A stretch of 64,000 bases of DNA from Sphingobium sp. SCG-1 (GTDB taxonomy: Bacteria; Pseudomonadota; Alphaproteobacteria; Sphingomonadales; Sphingomonadaceae). The notes beneath the pieces are model-generated. The model made no database searches, had not been told where the DNA came from, and saw only the letters and a program-made list of their open reading frames with translations. Location of the stretch: positions 930,001 to 994,000 of the forward strand of contig NZ_CP026372.1 of the NCBI RefSeq assembly GCF_002953135.1, read 5' to 3'. How positions within the stretch are numbered: the stretch's first letter is position 1; each line of letters opens with the position of its first letter. This document shows, piece after piece, positions 25,311 through 34,280 of this stretch. Position numbers and translations under genes: made by a program.

Positions 25311-26588
25311 GTGCCCAACGGGATTGCGGCGGCGCGGAATATTGCAGACCTCCAGCTGTTGGCCCGGAAGGCGCTGCCGGGGCCGGTGTGGAACTATCTT
25401 GAGGGAGGAGCGGACGATGAGGTGACGAAGCGGCGCAACACGGCGATCTTCGATGATGTGCTGCTGACGCCAGAAATCCTGACCGACGTGAGCAATATTG
25501 ACACCCGCATATCAATGCTCAACATCGATTTCGGGTTTCCTGTCATAATGTCGCCGACGGGCATGTCGCAGCTCTTCCACCCAAGTGGCGAAATGGCGGT
25601 CGCTCGGGCGGCCGCAGACCATGCGGTACCTTATGCATTATCGACAATGGCAACGACGACGATCGAGGAGGTAGCACAGATCGGCGGGCGGCGATTTTTC
25701 CAGCTTTATTGCTTCAAGGATCGGCGACTGACTTCCGAGTTGCTCGATCGAGCGAAGGCGAGCGGATATGACGGCATCATCCTCACGGCGGACACGCCCG
25801 TATCTGGCAACCGAGAGCGAGACCTCGTATCCGGCATGAGCGTACCCATGAAGTTTCCTTTGAAAAGTCTTATCGACTTCTCGCTTCATCCCAAATGGTC
25901 GCTCCCAATGCTTTTTGGAAAACGCGTCGCACTGGCCAATATGACCGGTGGTCATTGGGGCACCGGCAGTGCTGCGGGGGTGATCGCAATGGTCAACGGG
26001 CAAATGGATAGATCCATAACCTGGAAGGATTTAGACTGGCTTAGGGCGACGTGGAATGGTTCCCTTATTTTGAAAGGCGTCAGCGCACCGATCGACGCTG
26101 TTGAAGCGGCAAAAATTGGGTGCGATGGCCTGATGATTTCAAACCACGGCGGCCGCCAACTGGACGGCGCCGTTACCCCGCTTGAACAATTACCCCACAT
26201 TCGCGACGCTGTCGGCGACGCCGTAGTGTTGATCCTGGACGGCGGCGTACGCCGGGGAACTCACATCCTGAAGGCACTCGCGCTCGGCGCCGACGCCTGC
26301 GCCATCGGTCGTCCGTACATATTTGGTCTTGCGGCTGGAGGCCCTGCTGGCGTCCATCGAGCGCTGCAGATCTTGCGCACCGAATTCGAGCGCGGAATGG
26401 CGCTCCTCGGCGTGCGCTGCGTCGCTGACATACGTTCCCGTCACGTGCGGTGGTCAGGCCAGCAGGCGGCCACCGATTTTGCTGTCCGCCTCGAGCGTAA
26501 CGCATGGCCAAACCGACCCGAGACATCCGACAATGGACCGTGGACGGCTGTCGGTCGCTCGGCGTTCTCGCCTGGGAAAGCAGTATGA
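25311..26588 (+). CDS. FMN-dependent alpha-hydroxy acid dehydrogenase (lactate/mandelate dehydrogenase family)
   Basis: This family oxidises L-2-hydroxy acids to keto acids with FMN. The 425-residue protein has the N-terminal ARKALPGPVWNYLEGGADDE, the FMN strand MSPTGMSQLFHPSGE, the active-site ISNHGGRQLDG (catalytic His and Arg) and the phosphate-binding LDGGVRRGTHILKALALGA. The GTG at 25311 is supported by an AAAGG site. The C-terminus runs about 35 residues beyond the usual end, and its stop overlaps the next gene's start (ATGA). The substrate may be lactate, mandelate or a peptide-derived hydroxy acid. Confidence 0.88.
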   Translation: MPNGIAAARNIADLQLLARKALPGPVWNYLEGGADDEVTKRRNTAIFDDVLLTPEILTDVSNIDTRISMLNIDFGFPVIMSPTGMSQLFHPSGEMAVARAAADHAVPYALSTMATTTIEEVAQIGGRRFFQLYCFKDRRLTSELLDRAKASGYDGIILTADTPVSGNRERDLVSGMSVPMKFPLKSLIDFSLHPKWSLPMLFGKRVALANMTGGHWGTGSAAGVIAMVNGQMDRSITWKDLDWLRATWNGSLILKGVSAPIDAVEAAKIGCDGLMISNHGGRQLDGAVTPLEQLPHIRDAVGDAVVLILDGGVRRGTHILKALALGADACAIGRPYIFGLAAGGPAGVHRALQILRTEFERGMALLGVRCVADIRSRHVRWSGQQAATDFAVRLERNAWPNRPETSDNGPWTAVGRSAFSPGKAV

Positions 26589-28135
26589 CACAGACTAAGA
26601 CTCGCCAAGTAGGCCGCGGCCCTATTCGAATTTTTGTCGCATGTCTGGCGCATGAGACGAATAGCTTTTCCCCGATACCGACGAGCTTGACCAGTTTCGA
26701 AGCTGACTGTGCATACGTGCCGCCGGCAAAAATTGGGCGTGACGCGGCAATGTCGTTTCAAGGCTATGGAGACGCGATTGCAGCGATCAGCTCCGCGGGT
26801 GACGAGGTTGTCGAAGGTCCGTGCTTCTGGACCCAGCCCTCGGGACCGGTATCTAGGTCGGTTTTCGAGGATATGCGCAATCACATTCTTCGCGGTCTAG
26901 AACGCGCTGGGCAAATCGACGCAGTGTTTCTGGTCCTTCATGGCGCGATGATGGCCCCAGGGGTCGACGACTGCGAGGCTGACATTCTGCGCCATATTCG
27001 AGCGCTGCTTGGCGATGATGTGCCTATCGGCGCTGTGCTCGACCTTCACGGCAACGTCGGGGCTGAAATGGTCGCCACTGGGACGCTGCTCGTGGGCGTG
27101 AAAGAGTATCCTCATGTCGACTACCGCGCGCGTGTGGAGGAACTTCACGCCATGTTGCGTGACTCCGTTGTTAGAAATGCCAGCTTCGTCGTTTCGCTTC
27201 GTTCGATTCCCGTTCTCAGTCTCCAAGGTACGACCGAAGGGCCAATGAAGGATCTCGTACGTCGACTCGTAGATATCGAACAGCAGCCGGGAATCAGGTC
27301 GGTAACTCTGATGCATGGTTTTCCTTGGTGCGACAGCGAGCAAACGGGAGCGGCAGCGCTCATTATAACCGAAGGATTACCTGAAGGTCCGGCCAACATG
27401 CTGCTCGACGAGATCGCTGAACGCTACACGTCGATCGTAACCGACGCTCCGGTCAATCGGCTGACAGTAGAAGACGCTTTGGCCGAGGCGATGGAAATTC
27501 CGCAAGGTCGCGGGCCAGTGATTATCGCCGACAGTTCTGACAATTCCGGCGGTGGCGCCGCCTCTGACAGCACGTTTTTGCTTCGGACTTTGCTCCAAAC
27601 GGATTGCGGTCCGGCGGCGCTAGGCATGATATGGGATCCACAGGCCGTGCGGATTGCTGCTGATGCGGGCGTTGGTGCCAGACTTACGATACGGATCGGG
27701 GGAAAGGTCGGCCCCCTTTCTGGAGATCCGCTTGATGTGGACGGAGAAGTCATATCGGTAAGGGCTGATGTAAGGCAGCGTTTCTTCAGCAAAATTCCTA
27801 ACACTCCAATCGGCCTAGCCGCAGTTATACGTGTTGATAAGGTTTTTATAGTACTGAATTCTATTCGACAACAGGTTTTTGCGCCAGAGTGTTTTACCGA
27901 GATGGGTGTCAATCTCTCGGCGATGGGCATTGTTGTCGTCAAGTCTACACAGCACTTCAGGGCCTGTTTCGATCCAATCGCGCGCGCGACACTATACTGT
28001 AACGCGCCGGGGTCTTTGGACATGGATCTGATGCAAATGCCATATCGCAAACTTCGGCTTTCAAGACTTGGCTCCGCCTACGCAATCGACCGGCCTGTGG
28101 TCCGCCTGAGGCACGAGCAGTCGTCGACAGAGTAA
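26585..28135 (+). CDS. M81 family metallopeptidase (MlrC-like)
   Basis: M81 proteins are zinc peptidases or amidases. The known example, MlrC, degrades linearised microcystin and its Adda residue in sphingomonads. The 516-residue protein has the family start RIFVACLAHETNSFSPIPTS, then VLHGAMMAPGVDDCEADIL, LDLHGNVG, VKEYPHVDY and ADSSDNSGGGA. I choose the ATG at 26585, which follows GGGAAAGCAG and overlaps the upstream stop, over the ATG at 26504 inside the previous gene. M81 homologues are common and most have untested substrates, so microcystin itself is not implied. The coupled dehydrogenase and the next serine hydrolase suggest breakdown of an unusual peptide or amide. Confidence 0.87.
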   Translation: MTQTKTRQVGRGPIRIFVACLAHETNSFSPIPTSLTSFEADCAYVPPAKIGRDAAMSFQGYGDAIAAISSAGDEVVEGPCFWTQPSGPVSRSVFEDMRNHILRGLERAGQIDAVFLVLHGAMMAPGVDDCEADILRHIRALLGDDVPIGAVLDLHGNVGAEMVATGTLLVGVKEYPHVDYRARVEELHAMLRDSVVRNASFVVSLRSIPVLSLQGTTEGPMKDLVRRLVDIEQQPGIRSVTLMHGFPWCDSEQTGAAALIITEGLPEGPANMLLDEIAERYTSIVTDAPVNRLTVEDALAEAMEIPQGRGPVIIADSSDNSGGGAASDSTFLLRTLLQTDCGPAALGMIWDPQAVRIAADAGVGARLTIRIGGKVGPLSGDPLDVDGEVISVRADVRQRFFSKIPNTPIGLAAVIRVDKVFIVLNSIRQQVFAPECFTEMGVNLSAMGIVVVKSTQHFRACFDPIARATLYCNAPGSLDMDLMQMPYRKLRLSRLGSAYAIDRPVVRLRHEQSSTE

Positions 28136-28203
28136 CTCCCGTTTAGACGGTGCATTTAGCATGATCTGAGCTAGTTCAGCAAAGTAAGACTGGTGTAATC
28201 GCA

Positions 28204-30234
28204 GTGAAAAAAAAGACATTCAAGCTGGCTTCCTGTTTAGCAGCGGCTTTGATGAGCCTGTCCGCCGCGCGCCCCTCGGCAACGGATTCCGCGCCTTCGA
28301 TGCCCGCCGCCCTTGTAAACGCCAGCGCGCCTTCTTCGCCCGGTCGATCGATAGACGCACCATCCGTATCAAGATTACTGGAGCGTACGGATTTGGTCTC
28401 TTGGCTAGACGGGTACATGCCCTACGCCCTGCGGGCGGCTGATGTGCCGGGTGCAGTTGTTGTCATCGTTAAGGATGGGCACATACTTAGCGCCAGGGGT
28501 TTTGGCTACGCCGATCCCGAAGCCGACCTTGCGGTCAACCCTGAGAAAACGCTGTTCAGAGTTGGTTCGATATCGAAGCTGTTCACCTGGACAGCTGTCA
28601 TGCAGCTGGTTGAGCAAGGCAAGTTGGACCTCGATCAGGACGTCAATGCCTATATTGACTTCCAAATTCCGGATTTCAAAGGTCGTCCACTTACGCTTCG
28701 TAAGATAATGACACATACTACGGGATTCGACGATGTCCTGAAGGGCATCGTTTTCTACGATCCGCGGTTTCACCTTTCGCTGTCCGACTATGTTAAAAAA
28801 AGGTTGCCGCGGCGCGTAGATGCTCCCGGATCGACGCCCGCTTATTCCAACTATGCCGTCGCACTTGCAGGCTATATCGTGCAACGTCGTTCCGGCGAGA
28901 ACTTCGACACCTATATCGAGCGGCACATCTTCGCGCCGTTGGGCATGACAAATTCAACGTTCAGTCAGCCGTTGCCAGCGGCTTTTCGAGCAAGACTGGC
29001 AACCGGATATGCTGCTCCCGGACGACCCTCGCCAAGTCCCGAATTTCTCGGCCCGGAGCCGGCGGGAGGAGCTACCACTTCGGCGATGGACATGGCCCGT
29101 TTCATGATCGCGCATCTTCAGGACGGACAGTTTGACGGCAAGACAATTTTGAATCCGGTAACGGCGCAGCGAATGCATGACAGCGCGCGGCCTCTGGTCG
29201 AACGGGCCGCGCTCATCCCGCCACTGAACAAGATGGAGCTTGGTTTTTTTGAAACCAACATCAATGATCACCGGGTGATCGGGCATCTGGGCGATACCCA
29301 AGCATTTCACTCTGCGCTCCACCTCTTCTTAAGGGAGCGTGTCGGGCTGTTCATCGCGATGAGCAGCCCGGGAAGAAAAGGCGCGGCGAACGGTTTGCGG
29401 ACATCGCTGTTTCAAGACTTCGCCGACCGATACTTTCCATCGAACAAGACCGCGACTGTAGTTGATCCTCGTCTGGCCCACGCTTCGGCCCTAGCCGGTA
29501 TTTGGTGGCCGAGCCGACGTCCGCATTCCAGCTTTCTTTCCCTTGCTTACCTGGCCGCGCAGGTCCGGGTGGCTTCGCTGCCGGACGGCACACTCTCCAT
29601 TCCCGGCCTGACTGGTCCAAATGAGCGGCCACGCCGTTGGGTGGAGATAGCACCCTATGTGTGGCGCGACCGCGATGGCCATGATCGCCTCGCAGCGCAG
29701 GTCAGCAATGGTCGGGCGACCAGATGGAGTTACGATTTCTTATCACCTGTACAAGTTTATGATCGCGTGCCGCCTGCTAAATCGTCGGCCTGGATATTTC
29801 CCGTGCTTGGAACGGCCTTATTTATCCTTCTGATTAGTTTCTTTCGATGGCCGCTGGCGTGGGCTGTACGGCGGCATTTCTCGGCGCCCGTCCCATTTAC
29901 GGCCGAGGGACTGAGAACATACCGAGCCTTGAATCTGCTTGCCGGCCTAAACGTGCTTCTATTTGCATCTTGGAGTGCGGTTATTGCTGCAATGTTTCAG
30001 TCGCTCGACACGCTGGCCGGCCGTTTCGATTGGTTGGTGTTCACGCTTCAGGGTGCGGGCATTGTTATATTCTTTGGCACAGTACTGCTTGCCGCGTGGA
30101 ACGTGAAAGTGGCTTGGACGGATCGCAGGCGTTGGACAAGCAAGACGTGGGGCGTCGTTCTGCTGATGGCGACAGCCGCCACGCTATACGTCGCGGTCGC
30201 GTTCGATCTGATGGCGATGACAACGCAATACTAG
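28204..30234 (+). CDS. beta-lactamase-fold serine hydrolase with C-terminal membrane domain
   Basis: A 676-residue class C beta-lactamase/PBP-fold protein (Pfam beta-lactamase). The nucleophile motif S122-I-S-K125 (RVGSISKLF) and the Y214-S-N216 motif (PAYSNYAVA) are intact. The N-terminal 25 residues look like a signal peptide, and the last 160 residues hold four or five transmembrane helices, so the catalytic domain should face the periplasm. Relatives act as D-aminopeptidases, esterases or, like MlrB, as peptidases. The start is the GTG at 28204, and the ribosome site is weak. It lies 69 bases after the M81 gene. An IS remnant begins at its stop codon. Confidence 0.85.
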   Translation: MKKKTFKLASCLAAALMSLSAARPSATDSAPSMPAALVNASAPSSPGRSIDAPSVSRLLERTDLVSWLDGYMPYALRAADVPGAVVVIVKDGHILSARGFGYADPEADLAVNPEKTLFRVGSISKLFTWTAVMQLVEQGKLDLDQDVNAYIDFQIPDFKGRPLTLRKIMTHTTGFDDVLKGIVFYDPRFHLSLSDYVKKRLPRRVDAPGSTPAYSNYAVALAGYIVQRRSGENFDTYIERHIFAPLGMTNSTFSQPLPAAFRARLATGYAAPGRPSPSPEFLGPEPAGGATTSAMDMARFMIAHLQDGQFDGKTILNPVTAQRMHDSARPLVERAALIPPLNKMELGFFETNINDHRVIGHLGDTQAFHSALHLFLRERVGLFIAMSSPGRKGAANGLRTSLFQDFADRYFPSNKTATVVDPRLAHASALAGIWWPSRRPHSSFLSLAYLAAQVRVASLPDGTLSIPGLTGPNERPRRWVEIAPYVWRDRDGHDRLAAQVSNGRATRWSYDFLSPVQVYDRVPPAKSSAWIFPVLGTALFILLISFFRWPLAWAVRRHFSAPVPFTAEGLRTYRALNLLAGLNVLLFASWSAVIAAMFQSLDTLAGRFDWLVFTLQGAGIVIFFGTVLLAAWNVKVAWTDRRRWTSKTWGVVLLMATAATLYVAVAFDLMAMTTQY

Positions 30235-31010
30235 CGTCAGGATACATTGATTGAGCCAGAAGGTAACGGTTGCAGCGATACAGATTGCGGACATGAAGGT
30301 GTGAGCACAGCGGTCATATCGAGTATGGATACGCCGCCAATCCTTAAGTTTGCCGAACATGTTCTCGATCCTGCGGCGCTGGCGATAGAGGACTGCATCG
30401 TGCGGGATGGGGACCTTCCGGTTTCTCTTTGACGGGATGCAGGCGGTGGTTCCGCAGTCCGCGAGGGCCTTGCGGAACCAGTCGGCGTCATAGCCCCGGT
30501 CACCGAGCAGTGCCTTTGCCCTGGGGAAGGCCTCCAGCATCAGGGCAGCGCCTTTATAGTAGTCGCTCATCTGTCCTTCGCGCAGCAACATGACCAGCGG
30601 TCTGCCCATGCCGTCCCAGACGGCATGAAGCTGGGAGCTCAGGCCGCCTTTGGTGCGTCAGATACGTCGGGGAACAGCCCCTTTTTAAGCAGGCTAGCTG
30701 CCGTCCGGTGCGCTTTGAGATGCGTCGTATCAATCATCACCTGTCAGGCTGGCCGCCCTTTGCCGAAAGGGTCGCGAATATCCTGTTGAACACACCAAGC
30801 CGGCACGATCGGATGAAACGGTTGCAGATCGTTTGGGAGGACCATAGTCAGTAGGCGCATCGCGCCATCGCAGGCGTTCTGATCACAAAAAAGATGCCGC
30901 TGATGATCCGCCGAGCATCGACACGTGGCACACCATGAGACAACGGAAAATACGCATCGATCCGGCGCACGCTGGGGAGAATGTCTTCAGCGCCTCACTA
31001 GCCGCGGCTT
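30235..31010 (-). mobile_element. IS5-family insertion sequence remnant with broken transposase
   Basis: A degraded transposase of the IS5 family runs on the minus strand. Pieces in order: VRRIDAYFPLSHGVPRVDAR and RIISGIFFVIR (near 30985-30890), TICNRFIRSCRLGVFNRIFA and TLSAKGGQP (near 30825-30755), MIDTTHLKAHRTAASLLKKG (near 30750-30690), then GGLSSQLHAVWDGMGRPLVM and the DDE-domain end with ALLGDRGYDADW and RRRIENMFGKLKDWRRI (down to about 30240). Several frameshifts and an in-frame stop (RRI-stop-RTKGG) separate them, so it is dead. The last frame runs on into the 3' end of the serine hydrolase gene, placing the IS end close to 30235. I could not define terminal repeats with certainty. Confidence 0.75.
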
Positions 31011-31300
31011 CCTTCCTCCGTTTCAATGTTGCCCAACTGGCGGGAGCGCGCGCGTTTGCGGTCATCCAAAAGGCCATGGAGCAGTGCGGAGGGCGGCCAG
31101 CGGCGGAACAGGCGGAGCAATGCATGGGGGTGCGGTTTTATAGTAGGGCAAACGGCGACACATATTCGTTATGTTTATCCGGCGCGGGGCGCCGCGCCGG
31201 GAAAGATTCGAACGTCGCCTTCCCGCCGAGCGACGAGAACCAGTTGCTGGGGCAGCGCTGCAAGCTGAAGCACAATTTCTGGGCCGCTGCGACAGCGCTG
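31011..31300. other. non-coding scar between the IS remnant and the integrase remnant
   Basis: No gene with recognisable content is seen. Open frames exist on both strands. One plus-strand frame has VRFYSRANGDTYSLCL near 31130-31180, which hints at a small conserved-hypothetical family, but nothing around it continues the match. A GC-rich inverted repeat (CGCGGGGCGCCGCG type) lies near 31183-31197. Confidence 0.3.
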
Positions 31301-31309
31301 GAGAGGTGA

Positions 31310-32012
31310 TATTCCACATAGCCAAGTCGTTGCGCTTTTCAGGTTTCCAATCGTGACGTTGATAGATGCCCGCCACGCCAGAGCGAGAACCGCAAACGTG
31401 ATGAGGACCGCTTCAGTTACTTCGAAGCGGACGCCGAGCCGTTGAAAGCCGGTCGCCAGTGTTCGCCGAAGGTCACCGGCCATCGGAACAGGCACCTCAA
31501 CACGGCGAAGACGTTGCGGCGATTGGCTGCCTGCTCACGCGGCATACGATCGAAGACGGTAACGACATCGACACGAGTGATGGTGGGAAGGGCCTTGCCC
31601 CTCAGCACCGGCTTGACGTGAAGGTGCAGCGATCGAGTTAGGAGCGTCGATCATCCTTTTCCCTTGCAGCTTGCTGCAAACCGATCGGCGTAGTTTGAAA
31701 ACGCCAGATCGACAGCCTCGCGGCGTCGCTGCTTATCAGATTCGACCGGGCGATGCCCTAATCGACGAGGCGAAGGAGCCTTGTCGCTTCCTCGCGAGCG
31801 GTGAAGGGCGTCCAGGGCGAGCCATGTCGCCGATCGTGTAGCGACGTGTCTTCGCCTCCGGCCGCCCATGCGATACTGGACGACGCAGGACGCTGAGCCG
31901 CCCGCACTGATCTTCAGCCCGAACCCTTCAGTTCGTCATCCCAGAGGAAGCCGGTACGGCGCCTGCCTGAAGCGCGTCGAGGGTTCGCTTGGTGATTTTT
32001 CCAGTGGCCATG
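31310..32012 (-). pseudogene. tyrosine recombinase (phage-type integrase) remnant
   Basis: Fragments in three frames line up as one integrase. MATGKITKRTLDALQAG starts at 32012. A middle part reads VDLAFSNYADRFAAS (about 31690). LPTITRVDVVTVFDRMPREQ and NRRNVFAVLRCLFRW (about 31590-31490) form the core-binding domain. DLRRTLATGFQRLGVRFEVT lies near 31470-31400, and VAGIYQRHDWKPEKRN (about 31375-31330) is the C-terminus with the catalytic YQRHDW. The part between FRW and DLRR, which holds the first catalytic Arg, has been deleted, and stops and frameshifts occur elsewhere. The order and polarity are those of a DUF4102-type integrase. It lies next to the start of continuous core genes, so it probably marks the island end. 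Confidence 0.75.
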
Positions 32013-32137
32013 ACGAACCTCATGTACCAAAAAGTAATCATCCAGCAGTCACCGAACGGAAATGGGCGGCGGTAGGCGGCGGCGCGTTTCGGTATAAACC
32101 GCTGTAAACAAAGAAATTGCGACACTAAGCCGTTGAC

Positions 32138-32818
32138 CTAAATCCGCCGGTATCGGAAGTACCAGACTTCATGGCCTTTCGTCCGCGCCTTGGCCTCATA
32201 TCGCGTTTCTGGCCAGCCGCCTGGTCGCGTTAGGAAATCGTTGGGCTCTTTTGCCAGCCATTCAAAATCCGGGCGACCGTTCATCACCATCAACGCCCAG
32301 CGCAGATATACCGGATGATCGGTTCCGAAGCGGAATTCGCCGCCCGGTTTTAGCTTGGCGGCGATCATGTCCACCGGTCCCTTGTTCATCATGCGCCGTT
32401 TGGCGTGTCGCAGCTTGGGCCATGGATCGGGGTGTAGCAAATAAACGAAGCTGAGACTCCCGTCCGGTATCCGCGCTAAGACTTCGAGTGCGTTGCCCAT
32501 ATGCAGCCGCACATTGGCAAGCCTGCCGTCCCGGATGTGTGTCAGGGCACCGACCACGCCGTTGAGAAACGGCTCGCATCCAATGAAGCCATGGTCGGGC
32601 AACATGTCTGCACGGTAGGCGAGATGCTCGCCGGATCCGAAGCCGATTTCGAAGTGGAGGGGGCGGTCGTAACCGAACAGCGCTTCCGCCGTAACCTCGC
32701 CGCCTTCCGGCACACTGATCGCCGGGAGCAGTTGCTCGACAAGCTCCGCCTGTCCGGCGCGCAATTTGTGGCCAGACCTGCGACCATACAGGCGGTTGAG
32801 AGTAGTGGGATCCTTCAT
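32138..32818 (-). CDS. trmB: tRNA (guanine-N7-)-methyltransferase
   Basis: TrmB uses SAM to make m7G46 in the variable loop of many tRNAs. The 226-residue protein has the SAM motif FEIGFGSGEHL (about 56-66), the GCEPFLNGV strand, the characteristic LLHPDPWPKLRHAKRRM (about 128-144) and a C-terminal WPETRYEAKARTKGHEVWY. Length and motifs are standard. It is the first core gene beyond the integrase remnant and follows metK in the same direction, with a 217-bp gap in which I see no other feature. In many sphingomonads metK and trmB are neighbours, which supports a conserved core locus here. Confidence 0.95.
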   Translation of the reverse strand: MKDPTTLNRLYGRRSGHKLRAGQAELVEQLLPAISVPEGGEVTAEALFGYDRPLHFEIGFGSGEHLAYRADMLPDHGFIGCEPFLNGVVGALTHIRDGRLANVRLHMGNALEVLARIPDGSLSFVYLLHPDPWPKLRHAKRRMMNKGPVDMIAAKLKPGGEFRFGTDHPVYLRWALMVMNGRPDFEWLAKEPNDFLTRPGGWPETRYEAKARTKGHEVWYFRYRRI

Positions 32819-33035
32819 CCGGCGCGCTTAGAGCATTTTTAAATCGGGTGTCATCACCTGATCGTCGGAAACTGCGGTTGTGTGCAATTGAACGCGGAAC
32901 GAACTTAAATTTCAAAAGAAAGGTGCCGGGCTCGATAACAGGGGGAAATCGAAGCCCGACAACAATCTTCTACGCGCAACTGATGCCGCCGCCTAATGAA
33001 CTCTCTGTAATGTCAAAAAGCTTATGAAAACGCCA

Positions 33036-34235
33036 TTAGACGAGTGCCGCCTTGAGCTTATCCACTAGGTCGGTCTTCTCCCATGGGAAGAAGTCGCCTT
33101 CAGCCGTGCGGCCGAAGTGACCATAGGCGGCGGTCTTGAGGTAGATCGGCTTGTTGAGGCCCAGATGCGTGCGAATGCCGCGCGGCGTCAGCGTCAACAG
33201 GGTCGGTAGCACCGCCTCGATCTTCGCTTCCTCGACCGTGCCAGTGCCATGCGTATCGACATAGAGCGACAGCGGCTCGGCCACGCCGATAGCGTAGCTC
33301 AACTGGATCGTGCAGCGGCGGGCGAGGCCGGCCGCAACAATGTTTTTCGCCATGTAGCGGCTGATATAAGCGGCCGAGCGATCCACCTTCGTCGGGTCTT
33401 TGCCGCTGAATGCGCCGCCGCCATGGGGCGATGCGCCGCCATAGGTGTCCACGATGATCTTGCGGCCGGTGAGGCCCGCATCGCCATCGGGGCCGCCGAT
33501 TTCGAAGCAGCCCGTTGGGTTGACATAGATGTTCTCGTCTTCGGGTAGCCAGCCTTCCGGAAGGATTTCCGCAATAACGCCCTTCACATAATCGCGCAGC
33601 TTGGCGCGGCCCGCGTCATTGTCCATGCCGGTCGCGTGCTGCGTTGAAACGACGACGGCGGTGGCGCGCACCGGCACTTCGTTTTCATAAGCGAGCGTCA
33701 CTTGGCTCTTGGCGTCCGGCTCCAGGAAATCGACGACCTTGTTGTGACGGTCGGCGGCAAGGCGTTCCAGGATCTTGTGCGAATAATAGAGCGTCGCGGG
33801 CATCAGGTCGGGCGTCTCGTCGGTCGCGTAGCCGAACATGATGCCCTGATCGCCTGCGCCTTCGTCCTTGTTGCCGGAGGCATCCACGCCCTGCGCGATG
33901 TGCGCGGACTGGCCGTGGAGATTGTTGTGGAAGGCAAAGCTCTCCCAGTGGAATCCGGCCTGTTCGTATCCGATGGCCTTTACGGTGTTGCGGACGGTCT
34001 TCTCAATTTCATCCAGTGCGCCGGGCGCCCATTCGCCATTCTCATACACGCCCTTGCAGCGGATTTCACCAGCGAGCACAACAAGCTGCGTGGTCGTCAG
34101 CGTCTCGCAGGCGATGCGCGCTTCTGGGTCTTTCGACAGGAATAGGTCTACGATCGAGTCGCTGATCTGATCGGCAACCTTGTCGGGATGGCCTTCGCTG
34201 ACGCTTTCGGACGTAAAGAGGAAGTGATTACGCAT
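33036..34235 (-). CDS. metK: S-adenosylmethionine synthetase
   Basis: MetK makes SAM from methionine and ATP. The 399-residue protein has all hallmark motifs: SEGHPDKVADQISDSIVD at the N-terminus, GAGDQGIMFGYA (about 132-143) and the GGGAFSGKDPTKVDRSAAY loop near 272-290. The start at 34235 follows CGGGAGCATC. It lies 45 bases after the stop of lnt in the same direction, with an AU-rich hairpin in the gap. I found no recognisable SAM riboswitch. The product feeds the methyltransferases in this window, including trmB and rsmH. Confidence 0.97.
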   Translation of the reverse strand: MRNHFLFTSESVSEGHPDKVADQISDSIVDLFLSKDPEARIACETLTTTQLVVLAGEIRCKGVYENGEWAPGALDEIEKTVRNTVKAIGYEQAGFHWESFAFHNNLHGQSAHIAQGVDASGNKDEGAGDQGIMFGYATDETPDLMPATLYYSHKILERLAADRHNKVVDFLEPDAKSQVTLAYENEVPVRATAVVVSTQHATGMDNDAGRAKLRDYVKGVIAEILPEGWLPEDENIYVNPTGCFEIGGPDGDAGLTGRKIIVDTYGGASPHGGGAFSGKDPTKVDRSAAYISRYMAKNIVAAGLARRCTIQLSYAIGVAEPLSLYVDTHGTGTVEEAKIEAVLPTLLTLTPRGIRTHLGLNKPIYLKTAAYGHFGRTAEGDFFPWEKTDLVDKLKAALV

Positions 34236-34253
34236 GATGCTCCCGTCACAAGG

Positions 34254-34273
34254 ATATAAACAAAACTTTATAT
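34254..34273 (-). promoter_or_regulatory. AU-rich hairpin in the metK leader
   Basis: On the coding strand, ATATAAA and TTTATAT form a perfect 7-bp stem around a 6-base loop (GTTTTG), ending 18 bases before the metK start codon and starting 7 bases after the lnt stop. There is no U-tract, so it is not a standard terminator. It may influence translation of metK or mRNA stability. Confidence 0.35.
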
Positions 34274-34280
34274 AGGGCCT

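Noticed and set aside
26504..26584. Earlier ATG for the M81 peptidase gene
   Set aside because: It lies inside the dehydrogenase gene with no ribosome site. The ATG at 26585 has one and gives the family N-terminus.
31195..31225. GATTCGAAC sequence resembling a tRNA T-arm
   Set aside because: The bases on either side do not pair into a T-stem, and no acceptor, D or anticodon arms could be found.
30935..31309. Plus-strand frame of 124 codons across the IS/scar region
   Set aside because: The first part is antisense to the transposase N-terminus. Only a short stretch suggests a family, so it is not called as a gene.
34236..34280. SAM or SAM/SAH riboswitch in front of metK
   Set aside because: The gap is only 45 bases and shows a simple hairpin. 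I could not match any known SAM-sensing consensus.
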